This document shows, one piece after another, positions 1 to 9,064 of a stretch of 64,000 nt of DNA. The DNA comes from Candidatus Enterosoma merdigallinarum. GTDB taxonomy: Bacteria; Bacillota_I; Bacilli_A; RFN20; CAG-288. Location of the stretch: positions 89,959 to 153,958 of the forward strand of contig DVNL01000014.1 in the NCBI GenBank assembly GCA_018714385.1, written 5' to 3'. The first letter of the stretch is position 1; each line of letters starts with the position of its first letter. The notes under the pieces were generated by a model. The model was not told the origin of the DNA and ran no database searches. It worked only from the letters and a program-made list of their open reading frames with translations. The translations under genes and the position numbers were made by a program.

Positions 1-76
1 TTACGATGTAGTACTTGTTTTGGCAAAGCAAAAGAAGCTTGTCATCTTTGACCATAAGAACCGTTCCTTTTTCCAT
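1..76 (-). CDS. Partial CDS, 5' end only, unknown product
   Basis: Only the first 25 codons are in the window (reads MEKGTVLMVKDDKLLLLCQN and five more residues before the edge). The ATG at 76 is preceded on the minus strand by a strong GGAGGA ribosome site, which makes this a believable gene start. The fragment is too short to identify. It diverges from the polysaccharide genes that begin at 254. Confidence 0.6.
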   Translation of the reverse strand, partial: MEKGTVLMVKDDKLLLLCQNKYYIV

Positions 77-253
77 AGTCGATTCCTCCAAGCAAAATTA
101 TAGGCCTTTGAAATGTGCAAATCAAAAGACGGTTTCTGTCGCCGAAACGCAAAAAAGGAAACTTTCTTTAGAAAATGAGGAATTACAACCTGTTACTTTT
201 AGATGAATATATATTATATTAGAGAGGCCGAAAATAGTTTTTAGGAGTTCCCT

Positions 254-814
254 ATGGCAAATAAGTTATGTGTTGTTTTCCCTGGACGGCGTTATAGCGC
301 CGATCGCTCTCTTCTTTATTTTCCTTCGACGATGATGGCTGCCCGCGGTTTTGAAGTCATCACGCTCCATTATGATATTTCCAGAGAAATCGACGAGACC
401 CTCCCCATCGATACCAATATCGAACAAGCCGAAAAATATGCCCGCGATTTTCTCAAAGACGTCTCCTGGGAAAAATATGATTCAATCGTTTTTCTTTCGA
501 AGTCCATCGGGACTGTCGTTTCTTCCCATATCAAAAACGATCTTGGCGAAGTCAAAGATCGTGTCCATCAAATCATAATCACCCCCCTCGAGCAGACTCT
601 CCCTCTCATCGACAAAAAGGATTTGATCATCGTCGGAGACCACGATCGTTTTCTGGGCGACCCGAAACCGAAGCTTTCCCCCTTCCCAAACGCCTATATT
701 TTTCCTTCCTTCACGCACTCTCTCGAGTCGAAAGACAACTATCGCCTCTCGATCAAAACCTTGGCAGACGTCTGTGGCATCACAGATATGTATCTGACAA
801 GCATAGGAGATTGA
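254..814 (+). CDS. Alpha/beta-hydrolase-like protein
   Basis: A 186-residue protein with the order of a small alpha/beta hydrolase: an N-terminal beta strand (KLCVVFPG), a nucleophile-elbow-like SKSIGT near residue 80, an aspartate strand VGDHDRF near 130 and a late histidine in FPSFTHS near 155. The elbow lacks the usual first glycine of GxSxG. An AGGAG ribosome site lies 7 nt before the ATG. It is the first gene of a run with a sugar transferase and a polymerase, which suggests a role in envelope polysaccharide or lipid metabolism. The fold is an inference from motif order; the substrate is unknown. Confidence 0.6.
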   Translation: MANKLCVVFPGRRYSADRSLLYFPSTMMAARGFEVITLHYDISREIDETLPIDTNIEQAEKYARDFLKDVSWEKYDSIVFLSKSIGTVVSSHIKNDLGEVKDRVHQIIITPLEQTLPLIDKKDLIIVGDHDRFLGDPKPKLSPFPNAYIFPSFTHSLESKDNYRLSIKTLADVCGITDMYLTSIGD

Positions 815-816
815 TC

Positions 817-1530
817 ATGCAACCGAATAACAAGCCCAATCCGCCGAGCAACGTCGGCCAAAACACGCTTGAAATCCAAAAAATCGAAGCCACCGTCGAT
901 AGCGCATATTATTTCAGGAAAAAGCCCGTCTATTCTTTCGTCAAACGTTTTTTTGACATTTTCCTTTCGGGAATGTTCCTCCTCGTCTTTTGCTGGTTAT
1001 ATCTGATTTTGGCCATCCTGGTCAAAGCGACTTCGAAGGGCCCTGTCTTTTATCGCCACAAGCGAATCGGGAAGAACGGCAAACCTTTCAGCATGTATAA
1101 ATTCAGAACCATGAAAGACGACAAGCGGCCCATAGAAGAGCAATTGACACCCGAGCAATTGAAACAGTTTTATACGGAATTCAAGGTGGACAACGATCCG
1201 AGAATCACGAAATTCGGAAAGTTTCTTCGGAAAACCTCTCTCGATGAACTCCCTCAGATTTTCAATGTTTTTATCGGAAACATGTCCATTGTCGGACCGC
1301 GTCCCATCATCGATATTGAAACGGACAAATATGGCTTGACCCGAAACGTCCTTTTGTCTGTTCGTCCTGGCATCACCTCCTATTGGGCATGTCATGGCAG
1401 AAGCAACGTCGATTATACCGAACGTATCAACATGGAGCTTTATTACATCAAGCATCGTTCCTTGTGGTTCGATATCAAAATCATTTTCCGAACATTCATC
1501 AAGGTCTTCAAAAACGAAGGTGCCAAATAA
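817..1530 (+). CDS. Initiating sugar-phosphate transferase (bacterial sugar transferase family)
   Basis: This family moves a sugar-1-phosphate onto undecaprenyl phosphate, the first membrane step of exopolysaccharide, capsule or glycan synthesis. The protein has one membrane hairpin at about residues 38-65, followed by the family signature KRIGKNGKPFSMYKFRTM, then DELPQIFNVF and MSIVGPRP. A TTG at 811 would overlap the previous stop, but the AGGAGA at 805-810 sits 6 nt before the ATG at 817, so 817 is the preferred start. About 237 residues is normal for the short WcaJ-C/PglC-like form that lacks the large N-terminal domain. It is followed 3 nt later by the polymerase gene. Confidence 0.9.
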   Translation: MQPNNKPNPPSNVGQNTLEIQKIEATVDSAYYFRKKPVYSFVKRFFDIFLSGMFLLVFCWLYLILAILVKATSKGPVFYRHKRIGKNGKPFSMYKFRTMKDDKRPIEEQLTPEQLKQFYTEFKVDNDPRITKFGKFLRKTSLDELPQIFNVFIGNMSIVGPRPIIDIETDKYGLTRNVLLSVRPGITSYWACHGRSNVDYTERINMELYYIKHRSLWFDIKIIFRTFIKVFKNEGAK

Positions 1531-1533
1531 CAA

Positions 1534-2967
1534 ATGACAGTCTTTTTCGACGAACAAGAACAATCTTCCCGAGATTCTCTTGATCTGTTCGTTTTTGCCC
1601 TTCTTTCTCTTTGCCTCCCCTTCTTCTCGATCGGATCGATATCTCTCGGCGAGGGGGGCTTCGCCGGTTTTTTTGTCGATCGATCCCAACCTCTCAATTT
1701 CGAAATCGCCATTCCCCTATCCATTGTTTTTATTCTTCTTTCCCTTTTTTTGATTTATCGCCGCTCTCCTCTCATCGAAAAGAGAAAGAAACTTCATATC
1801 GTCTACTTTCTCTTTGCCATCTTCATCGCAAGCCGTTTTTTCGGAATCTTTCTTTACCCTTATGAAAATCCTTCTTTTACTTTTTCGTCCGAAATATATG
1901 GATCGTCGGCAACCGTAGAATATGTCTTCTCCATCCGAGACAGATTCCTTTCGTTGCTGCAGGATTGTTGCTTCGGCATTTATTTCCTTCTTGTCTTCGG
2001 CTATTTCCAGACTTTCGGCAAAAAGGCCTCTACCGCCGCAAACGTCTTTCTTTGTGGGCTTGTCGTTTTGGCTCTAGCGGCTTTTGCCTATACCTGCCTT
2101 TCCCAACCGGAAGTCTTGAGCAATAACATACAGGCGGCTCTTGGAAAAGAAGGACACTATCTCAAGCCTCTGACAAGTTTTACAGGACACAAAAACTCCT
2201 ATGGCTTTTTGCTTACGCTCGGCTGTTTTTCGTCTCTGATTTTGTTCGCGAAAAAGCCAAATCCCATAACCCCTCTTTTAGCCGTTCTTTTCATGTTGAA
2301 CTGTTTCCTCTGCTTGAGCAGGACGGCAACGCACCTTTGCTTTTGCGCCTTGGTCTTGGTGTTGTACCTCTATCCCTTTTTCGGCTTCAAGACCCACTCC
2401 GTCTATGCCACGATATGTTTTGTTCTGGCCGTCCTTTTCTCCTTGGTCCTGGCCTATATTTTTACCCGAGAGGAAGGCAGTCCTCTTCACCGTTATATTA
2501 CCGACCTCATTCGAGATATGTCGGACATGGGAACGGTCGATTCGAGAAAAAAACATTGGGACACGGCCTTCACGATGATGAACAGCGGTTTTTATCAATT
2601 GTTTGGGTATGGCAGAATCCCCTTCTATAATTTATATCGAGACTATCAAATCGCCATTCATGCCGAGATGGGGGTCGTCACAAGCCACAACGGCCTCATT
2701 GAGATTTTCATGCATTTTGGCTTTATCGGCGTCTTCCTGTCCGTCATCGTGGTTTTGTTTCTCTTCTATACGATTCTTCGCCAACTCCCGAAATCCGATT
2801 TGGGATTGACGTTGATCTATTTCTTTGTTTTTGTTCTGTTGTTGGTTCATTTTTATTTCGAACCGCGTTTCTTCACGTTGGACGAAGGATCAACAATCCT
2901 ACTGCTCGGTGCCTTCGTCTTCCCATGCCTTCGGGATTATCAGGACCACGTCTTGAAGGAAGCCTAA
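1534..2967 (+). CDS. O-antigen ligase/polymerase-like membrane protein (Wzy_C type)
   Basis: A 477-residue polytopic membrane protein with about 11-12 hydrophobic segments. Near residues 215-225 it has GHKNSYGFLL, and a long extracytoplasmic stretch around 325-390 carries TSHNGLIEIFMHFGFIGVFL, the conserved pattern of Wzy/WaaL/TupA-type polymerases. The family joins undecaprenyl-linked repeat units or transfers them to an acceptor outside the membrane. It begins 3 nt after the sugar-transferase stop, so the two are probably co-transcribed and act on one glycan. Polymerase versus ligase cannot be decided from sequence alone. Confidence 0.8.
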   Translation: MTVFFDEQEQSSRDSLDLFVFALLSLCLPFFSIGSISLGEGGFAGFFVDRSQPLNFEIAIPLSIVFILLSLFLIYRRSPLIEKRKKLHIVYFLFAIFIASRFFGIFLYPYENPSFTFSSEIYGSSATVEYVFSIRDRFLSLLQDCCFGIYFLLVFGYFQTFGKKASTAANVFLCGLVVLALAAFAYTCLSQPEVLSNNIQAALGKEGHYLKPLTSFTGHKNSYGFLLTLGCFSSLILFAKKPNPITPLLAVLFMLNCFLCLSRTATHLCFCALVLVLYLYPFFGFKTHSVYATICFVLAVLFSLVLAYIFTREEGSPLHRYITDLIRDMSDMGTVDSRKKHWDTAFTMMNSGFYQLFGYGRIPFYNLYRDYQIAIHAEMGVVTSHNGLIEIFMHFGFIGVFLSVIVVLFLFYTILRQLPKSDLGLTLIYFFVFVLLLVHFYFEPRFFTLDEGSTILLLGAFVFPCLRDYQDHVLKEA

Positions 2968-2985
2968 AACCAAAGGAGAGTGAAC

Positions 2986-3579
2986 ATGTATCAAGAACTT
3001 CAAAAAGGATGGATAGAGATCATTACCGGGCCGATGTTCGCCGGAAAAAGCGAAGAGTTGATCCGACGTCTGAGGACGCTTTCCTATGCCCACAAAAAAA
3101 TCGTCTCTTTCAAACCGGCAATCGACGATCGCTATGACAAGACGAAAATCGCAAGCCACGATGGCGAAATGTTCGATGCCTATGCCATAAAGAGCGCCAA
3201 AGACATTTACCAGTTCGTCGACGACAAGACCGAAGTCGTCGCCATCGATGAAGTTCAGTTTTTCGGCACGGAGGTCTCTGACATCATCGAAGATCTGGCC
3301 GACAAAGGCATGCGCGTCATCTGTGCCGGACTCGATCTGGATTTCCGGGGCGAGCCTTTCGGTCCCATGCCGACTCTTCTGAGCCGGGCCGAATTCGTCA
3401 CCAAGCTTTCCGCCGCCTGCACCGTCTGCGGCTGTGCGGCGACGAGAACCCAAAGACTCATCGACGGAAATCCTGCCAACTACGATGATCCGGTCATCCT
3501 GGTCGGGGCAAAGGAATCTTACCAGGCTCGCTGCCGGAAGCACCACATTGTCCCCAACAAGCCTATGAGGAATCGATGA
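2986..3579 (+). CDS. tdk: Thymidine kinase (type II)
   Basis: Phosphorylates thymidine with ATP for the salvage of dTMP. The 197-residue protein has the P-loop GPMFAGKSEE at about 14-23, the Walker B DEVQFF near 88, a lasso/zinc region with CTVCGC near 146 and a later cysteine in QARCRKHH. Length and motifs match the tetrameric type II enzymes. A GTG at 2980 is in frame, but AAAGGAGAG at 2973-2980 fits the ATG at 2986 (spacing about 6-7). The stop overlaps the start of the P-type ATPase. Confidence 0.95.
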   Translation: MYQELQKGWIEIITGPMFAGKSEELIRRLRTLSYAHKKIVSFKPAIDDRYDKTKIASHDGEMFDAYAIKSAKDIYQFVDDKTEVVAIDEVQFFGTEVSDIIEDLADKGMRVICAGLDLDFRGEPFGPMPTLLSRAEFVTKLSAACTVCGCAATRTQRLIDGNPANYDDPVILVGAKESYQARCRKHHIVPNKPMRNR

Positions 3580-6326
3580 TGCTCAAGTTTGGAAAAAAAG
3601 AAAACGAGAAGAAGGATCCGGAAGACGATCTTCTCGAGGCAAGAAAAGGACAGCCGTTGAGCGAGCAGGAGAAACCCGTCCCGGCTCCGGAAAAGAAGAA
3701 GACTTTCGTTCCCTTCTGGAAGAAAAACAACGAACCTTCCGTCTCCGTCCTCCCCGAGGATCTCGAACGTTTCCATCCCGATATCCTAGAAGGCCTCTCC
3801 TCCGCCCAAGTCAACAAAAGAGAAGAGCAAGGCTATCGGAATACGACGAAAGTCAGTTCCGGGAAATCGATTCCGAAGATTCTTTGTTCCAACATCTTCA
3901 CCTTCTTCAATATGCTTCTGCTTGCCATCGCAATCGCCTTGATCATCTTCGGGCGATATACTTCGACCTATTTTCTTCTCGTCGCCGTCTTCAATACCGT
4001 CATAGGTATCGTCCAGGAAATCAAAGCGAAGAATACCATCGACAAGCTGAAGCTTGTCACTTCCCAATCCGTCAAGGTGCGTCGAGACAAAAGGCTCTAC
4101 ACGATCCCGACGGACGAACTCGTCCTCGACGATATCTATTATCTTTCCAACGGCGATCAGATTCCGACGGATTCCGTTCTTCTCGAAGGATCCATCGAAG
4201 TCAACGAATCCCTTCTCACCGGAGAATCTCTGCCGATAAAAAAGACGATCGGAGACAAGATCTTCGCCGGTTCTTTCGTCGTTTCCGGTTCCTGCACCGT
4301 TCGCGCCGAAGAAATCGGAGACTACAATTACGCCTCCGGCATTCAAGCCAAGGCAAAGGAATATTCCAAGCCGAAATCCGAGCTTCTCAATTCGCTCAAC
4401 ATGCTGATCAAAGTCATTTCCATCATCATCGTTCCTTTGGGAATCGGAACTTTTTGCACCCAGTGGCTCCAAGCCAGCCAATCCGGTCTGTTCGCCAACA
4501 ATTGGGACATCGCCTCCGAGGCCATGAAATATACGGCCGGCAGCGTCGTCGGCATGATTCCATCCGGCATGTATCTTCTGACTTCCGTCGCCTTGGCAGC
4601 GGGCGTCATCAACCTCGCAAAGAAAAAGACGCTTGTCCAGGATCTCTATTGCATCGAAATGCTCGCCAGAGTCAATGTCCTTTGTCTGGACAAGACCGGA
4701 ACGTTGACGGACGGCACGATGAAAGTGGACGAGGTCCTCATGGCCGATTCCAGCTTCGATCTCTACAAGCTGGTCGGTTCCTATCTCAACGCTTTCAAGG
4801 AATCCAACCAGACCTCCATCGCCCTTTCCCAGCGCTATCCTCTTCGAAGCGACTATAAGGTCAAGGCCGACATCCCCTTCTCTTCCGCCAGAAAATTCTC
4901 CGCCGTCAGTTTTTACGATCTCGGTGCCTTCGTCCTCGGCGCCCCGGAATATGTCTATACCAAGAATCGGGATCGGACCATCCTTCGCTACATCTCCGAA
5001 AAGCAGGCAAACGGCTATCGCGTGGTCATGCTCTGCAAATGCGAGCGGGACATCGAAAACGGGGAAATCAAGGGAAGGATGTTCCCGATAGCCATCTTCA
5101 CTCTCGAAGATCACATTCGGCCGGAGGCTCCGGATACCATCAGGTGGTTCACGGAAAACGGCGTCCAGATAAAGATCATATCCGGAGACAACCCCCTTAC
5201 CGCTTCGGAAATAGCCAAAAAATGCAATGTCCCGAACGCGGAGAAATGCGTTTCCCTGGAAGGTCTTTCCTTGCGTGAGGTCGCTGAGATAGTCGATCAA
5301 TACACCGTCTTCGGTCGCGTCTCGCCAGAGCAGAAGGCCGCCATCATCAAAGAGCTCAAGAACCGAAAGAACACCGTCGGCATGACCGGCGATGGCGTCA
5401 ACGACATCCTCGCCATGAAGAATTCCGACTGCTCCATCGCCATGGCAAACGGCGCTTCCGCCGCAAGGAACGCCGCCCACCTCGTCCTTCTCGATTCCAA
5501 TTTCGCTTCCATGCCTGCCGTCGTGGAAGAGGGGCGGCGAGTCATCAACAACATCCAGCGCTCTTCCTCCCTGTTCCTCATGAAGACGATCTTCACCATC
5601 GTCTTCACAGTCATCGTCCTCCTCACTTTCCTCAACGGCGGACACGGTATCAAATACCCCTTCGAGACCAACAACATCATGGTCATGGAAATCGTCGGAA
5701 TCGGGGTCCCCTCCTTCTTCCTCGCCCTGCAAAAGAACAAACAGCTGATCACGGGGCACTTCCTGAAGAACACCTTCTCAAGAGCCATCCCGGCAGCCAT
5801 CATCCTCATTTCCGCAATCGGCCTCAACTATATCCTGAACATCGAGAACGGATCCTTCCTGGAGCCGCTAAACAATCGGAGCTTCGTCACCTTCTGCTCC
5901 CTGACCATGTCCGTCATTTCCCTTGCGATGGTCTTCAACTGCTGTTCTCCCTTCAACCTATACCGGACCTGTCTTTATATCGGCGTCATCGTTCTTTTCT
6001 GCCTGATGGTCTTCGTCCTTCCCTATATCCCTGCCGTGACAGAGCGTCCGGTGACACTTCCGATAGACAGCTACTGGAATCTTTCGATGCAATTGACGGG
6101 CATCGACTTCCGCGACATGAGCAAGACAATGTGGCTGGTCCTCATCATCTACGGGGCCGTGTCCACGGGCATCCTGAACATCCTGCTGAAGCTGTTTGCC
6201 GTTCTCATGAATCGGCCTTCCTTGTCCCTGACGAAAAAGGAAGAGGAGACGAAACAGGAGCTCAAACGCGAAACCCTGACGATGCCCGCCATAACAAAGC
6301 CGGACGAAGAAAGCGAAATGCGTTGA
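3576..6326 (+). CDS. P-type cation-transporting ATPase
   Basis: A 916-residue E1-E2 ATPase. The actuator TGES lies at about 216, the phosphorylation motif DKTGTLT at about 371-377 and the hinge TGDGVNDILAMKNSDC at about 602-617. Membrane segments sit at about 107-150, 275-350 and the C-terminal third (about 685-880). Before the phosphorylation domain the usual PEGLP of M4 reads IPSGM, as in the poorly characterised group of Gram-positive P-type ATPases rather than SERCA-like or PIB metal pumps, so the ion is not predictable. The first 60 residues are a charged Lys/Glu cytoplasmic tail. ATG codons occur at 3576 and 3579; the 3576 codon overlaps the tdk stop, suggesting translational coupling. 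Confidence 0.92.
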   Translation: MMLKFGKKENEKKDPEDDLLEARKGQPLSEQEKPVPAPEKKKTFVPFWKKNNEPSVSVLPEDLERFHPDILEGLSSAQVNKREEQGYRNTTKVSSGKSIPKILCSNIFTFFNMLLLAIAIALIIFGRYTSTYFLLVAVFNTVIGIVQEIKAKNTIDKLKLVTSQSVKVRRDKRLYTIPTDELVLDDIYYLSNGDQIPTDSVLLEGSIEVNESLLTGESLPIKKTIGDKIFAGSFVVSGSCTVRAEEIGDYNYASGIQAKAKEYSKPKSELLNSLNMLIKVISIIIVPLGIGTFCTQWLQASQSGLFANNWDIASEAMKYTAGSVVGMIPSGMYLLTSVALAAGVINLAKKKTLVQDLYCIEMLARVNVLCLDKTGTLTDGTMKVDEVLMADSSFDLYKLVGSYLNAFKESNQTSIALSQRYPLRSDYKVKADIPFSSARKFSAVSFYDLGAFVLGAPEYVYTKNRDRTILRYISEKQANGYRVVMLCKCERDIENGEIKGRMFPIAIFTLEDHIRPEAPDTIRWFTENGVQIKIISGDNPLTASEIAKKCNVPNAEKCVSLEGLSLREVAEIVDQYTVFGRVSPEQKAAIIKELKNRKNTVGMTGDGVNDILAMKNSDCSIAMANGASAARNAAHLVLLDSNFASMPAVVEEGRRVINNIQRSSSLFLMKTIFTIVFTVIVLLTFLNGGHGIKYPFETNNIMVMEIVGIGVPSFFLALQKNKQLITGHFLKNTFSRAIPAAIILISAIGLNYILNIENGSFLEPLNNRSFVTFCSLTMSVISLAMVFNCCSPFNLYRTCLYIGVIVLFCLMVFVLPYIPAVTERPVTLPIDSYWNLSMQLTGIDFRDMSKTMWLVLIIYGAVSTGILNILLKLFAVLMNRPSLSLTKKEEETKQELKRETLTMPAITKPDEESEMR

Positions 6327-6334
6327 ATTTCCAT

Positions 6335-6372
6335 AAAAAAGACCTGCCGCAAGCGATCGACAGGTCTTTTTT
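6335..6372. terminator. Bidirectional intrinsic terminator between the P-type ATPase and ferritin genes
   Basis: Stem GACCTG (6341-6346) pairs with CAGGTC (6361-6366). An A-run lies before it and a T-run after it, so it can serve both converging genes. Confidence 0.8.
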
Positions 6373-6373
6373 C

Positions 6374-6868
6374 TTACTTTCTTCCGCCGAGCTCTGAGTC
6401 GAGACGATAGAGAACGGAAAGGTCCGAACCATAGAGATCGAACTTCTCGAGCAATTCGTGGGAGTGGGCTTCTTCTTCCGTCTGCTCGTCGACGAACCAC
6501 TTCAGGAAACTCTGGGCGCGATAGTCTTTCTCCTCGACGGCCTGATCCATCAAACGGTAGATCATGGCGGTGACAGCTTCTTCATGAGTCAATTGAAGCG
6601 CGAGACCGTCCCGAAGTCCCTTGAACTTGTTCTTGGGCGCCTTGATGTCCTTGAGGACGACCTTTTCTCCGTTGTCGCGAAGATAATCGATGAATTTCTT
6701 GGCGTGTTCAAGTTCCTCCTCAGCCTGCTTGTCGAACCACTTCGCAAAGCCGATGAGCTTTTCGCCATGATAATAATCGGCGATGTCCTGATAAAGATAG
6801 GCGCTGTAGAGTTCCGCGTTGATCTGATCGTTGATGAGAGAAGCGAGCTTCTTCGAAATCGTTGCCAT
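6374..6868 (-). CDS. ftnA: Ferritin (non-haem, bacterial FtnA type)
   Basis: A 164-residue four-helix iron-storage protein that oxidises and stores iron as a 24-mer. The ferroxidase ligands are visible: E19 (NAELYSAYLY), E52 and H55 (EEELEHAKKF), and the later DEQTEEEAHSHELLEKF helix. The reading frame extends upstream, but AGAGGT 8 nt before the ATG at 6868 supports this start. It stands alone, with a shared terminator downstream. Confidence 0.93.
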   Translation of the reverse strand: MATISKKLASLINDQINAELYSAYLYQDIADYYHGEKLIGFAKWFDKQAEEELEHAKKFIDYLRDNGEKVVLKDIKAPKNKFKGLRDGLALQLTHEEAVTAMIYRLMDQAVEEKDYRAQSFLKWFVDEQTEEEAHSHELLEKFDLYGSDLSVLYRLDSELGGRK

Positions 6869-6940
6869 TTTCAAATACCTCTTTTCACGGACTAGTATAC
6901 ACAAAAAGAAAAGAGACCGGGAAAAGATGCTCAGGACACC

Positions 6941-6967
6941 AAAAAGGGCTGCCCTTTCCGGCAGCCC
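6941..6967 (-). terminator. Intrinsic terminator after tpiA
   Basis: An 8-bp stem GGGCTGCC (6946-6953) / GGCAGCCC (6960-6967) with a 6-nt loop. It is followed on the minus strand by TTTTT (6945-6941) and lies just after the tpiA stop. Confidence 0.85.
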
Positions 6968-6977
6968 TTTCTTTTTC

Positions 6978-7739
6978 TTAGATGTTCTCGAGGAGTTCCT
7001 TGAAGGATTCGCTCTTCAAGGAAGCGCCGCCGACGAGGGCGCCGTCGACATTTTCCTGGAGAAGGTATTCGTGGATGTTGTTGGGCTTGACCGATCCCCC
7101 ATAGAGAATGAGGATTTTGCTTGCGGCGACCTTGCCGTAGAGCTTCTCGATGAGGGAACGGATATAAGAACAAACATCTTCGGCGATTTCGCTGGAGGCG
7201 TTCTTTCCGGTTCCGATAGACCAGACCGGCTCATAGGCAATGACGATCTTGGAGATGTCCTCCTTGGAAACGTTCATGAGGCCGACAAGAATCTGTTCCT
7301 TGACGATGTCCTTCGTGAGACCTTCCTCATACTCCTTGAGGGTCTCGCCGACGCAATAGACGACATGGAATCCGTTCTTGACGAGCGTCTTGATCTTGCG
7401 GTTGCAGACAAAGGACGTATCGTTGTCATAGGTCCTTCTCTCGGAATGACCAATGATAGACCAGTTGATTCCGATTTCGTTGAGCATCGGAACGGAAACG
7501 GAGGAAGTGTAGGCGCCGTGATCTTCATAGTGGCAATCCTGACTGGCGACGATGAGACCGTGAGCGTGCCTCTTCACCTGCTGGAGGGAGAGGAAGCTCG
7601 GGGCGACGCCAAGGAGGACGCCTTTGCTTCTGGCGATCTTGAGCAAGGAATCGTTCTTCACATCCTCGCAGAAGCGGATGGCCTCCGCGATGGTGTGATT
7701 CATCTTCCAGTTGCCCATCAAAAATTTCTTGCGGGCCAT
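6978..7739 (-). CDS. tpiA: Triosephosphate isomerase
   Basis: Interconverts dihydroxyacetone phosphate and glyceraldehyde 3-phosphate. The 253-residue protein starts MARKKFLMGNWKMN (Asn and Lys of the active site). It has the catalytic histidine in IIGHSERR, the catalytic glutamate in VIAYEPVWSIGTGK and the phosphate loop YGGSVKPNN. The start at 7739 is 4 nt after the pgk stop. There is only a weak ribosome site inside the pgk end, so translation is probably coupled to pgk. It is the last gene of gapA-pgk-tpiA. Confidence 0.97.
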   Translation of the reverse strand: MARKKFLMGNWKMNHTIAEAIRFCEDVKNDSLLKIARSKGVLLGVAPSFLSLQQVKRHAHGLIVASQDCHYEDHGAYTSSVSVPMLNEIGINWSIIGHSERRTYDNDTSFVCNRKIKTLVKNGFHVVYCVGETLKEYEEGLTKDIVKEQILVGLMNVSKEDISKIVIAYEPVWSIGTGKNASSEIAEDVCSYIRSLIEKLYGKVAASKILILYGGSVKPNNIHEYLLQENVDGALVGGASLKSESFKELLENI

Positions 7740-7743
7740 GGTT

Positions 7744-8982
7744 TTACTTGTCTTGGATGTCGTCGATGCCGGGGAGATGCCCATCGAACTGGATCAGTTC
7801 GAGAGAAGCACCGCCACCCGTGGAGACGTGGCTGAAGTCAGCGGCGTAGCCAAACTGCTTGGCGGCAGAGGCGGAATCGCCACCGCCGATTGCGGAGAAG
7901 GCACCGGCCTTGGTGGCTTCGGCGCAGGCGGCACAGACAGCCTTGGTTCCGTTGGCGAACTTTTCATTCTCGAAGACACCCATCGGGCCGTTCCAGAAGA
8001 TCGTCTTGGCGGCGAGAATTTCCTTGTGGAAGAGCTCGACCGTCTTGGGACCGACATCGAGTCCGAGATAGCCTTCCGGAATGTCGCCATCGACGGTCTT
8101 GATGTCCTTGGGATCATCGAAGCTGTCGGCAATGACATTGTCGACGGGAACAAGGACCTTGCCGGTCGCAAGGCAGTTCTTGGCGTATTCGACCTGATCG
8201 GCCTCGAAGAGGGAGTTGCCGATCTTCTGGCCCTTGGCGGCAAGGAAGGTGTAAGCCATTCCACCGCCGATGAGAATCTTGTCGCACTTCTTCAGGAGGG
8301 AGTCGATGACCTGGATCTTGTCGGAAACCTTGCTTCCGCCGAGAATGGCGACATAGGGATGTCCATCTTCGGGGCAGTTGACGCAACGTCCGAGGTTGTT
8401 GATCTCCTTTTCGACGAGATAGCCAACGGCCGTCTCCTTGCCTTCGGAAGCGAGGATGGTGGGGACGCCGACGGTGGAAGAATGGGCTCTATGGGCAGAG
8501 CCGAAAGCATCCATGACATAAGCGTCGCAAAGGCTGGCCCATTCGGCGGAGAGCTCGGCATTGTTCTTCGTCTCGCCCTTCTCGTAACGGGTGTTCTGGA
8601 CAAGCAGGACTTCGCCATCCTTGAGAGCGTCGACGGCCGCCTTCAGGCTTTCGCCACGAGTCGCTTCGGAGAAGCTGACATTGACTTCATGGCCAAGAGC
8701 AGTGGCAAGATGGCTCTTGAGGGCAGGAAGGGCGATCTTGAGATCGTTCTTCTTCTTTTCGTTTTCGATTTCGGCATCATCGACCTTGCCCCATTTGATC
8801 TTTCCAAGATGGGACATGAGGATGACCTTGGCGTTTTTCTTGAGAAGGTCGGCGATGGTGGGGATCGCAGCCTTGATGCGGTTGTCGTCGGTGACGTTCT
8901 CGCCCTTGTGGGGAACGTTGAAGTCGACTCTGACCAAGACCTTCTTTCCAGTGACGGAAAGGTCGGAAACTAATTTTTTCAT
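7744..8982 (-). CDS. pgk: Phosphoglycerate kinase
   Basis: Makes ATP from 1,3-bisphosphoglycerate. The 412-residue, two-domain protein has RVDFNVPHKG near 21, the substrate region MSHLGKIKWG (a variant of the usual MSHLGRPKG), AILGGSKVSDK near 216 and GGGDSASAA near 373 in the nucleotide domain. Length is normal. It lies between gapA, upstream, and tpiA, 4 nt downstream. Confidence 0.97.
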   Translation of the reverse strand: MKKLVSDLSVTGKKVLVRVDFNVPHKGENVTDDNRIKAAIPTIADLLKKNAKVILMSHLGKIKWGKVDDAEIENEKKKNDLKIALPALKSHLATALGHEVNVSFSEATRGESLKAAVDALKDGEVLLVQNTRYEKGETKNNAELSAEWASLCDAYVMDAFGSAHRAHSSTVGVPTILASEGKETAVGYLVEKEINNLGRCVNCPEDGHPYVAILGGSKVSDKIQVIDSLLKKCDKILIGGGMAYTFLAAKGQKIGNSLFEADQVEYAKNCLATGKVLVPVDNVIADSFDDPKDIKTVDGDIPEGYLGLDVGPKTVELFHKEILAAKTIFWNGPMGVFENEKFANGTKAVCAACAEATKAGAFSAIGGGDSASAAKQFGYAADFSHVSTGGGASLELIQFDGHLPGIDDIQDK

Positions 8983-9016
8983 TGTGTGAATCTCCGTTTT
9001 TTCTTTCTAGATAAAT

Positions 9017-9041
9017 GGCGGCAGGGCAACGCCCTACCGCC
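9017..9041 (-). other. Intercistronic hairpin between gapA and pgk
   Basis: An 11-bp stem (9017-9027 / 9031-9041) with a 3-nt loop. The one non-Watson-Crick pair becomes G-U in the minus-strand transcript and a C-A mismatch in the plus strand, so the structure suits the operon RNA. No good T-run follows, so a processing or stability element, or a weak attenuator, is more likely than a full terminator. Confidence 0.5.
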
Positions 9042-9064
9042 AATGTTTGCTTTTGTCCTAGGGC

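Noticed and set aside
3786-5759. 657-codon open frame on the minus strand inside the P-type ATPase gene
   Set aside because: It is antisense to a gene with all P-type motifs; its protein is Asp/Gly/His-rich without any family pattern, a usual shadow in GC-richer codons.
7711-8973. 420-codon plus-strand frame opposite pgk
   Set aside because: Antisense to phosphoglycerate kinase, with no motif.
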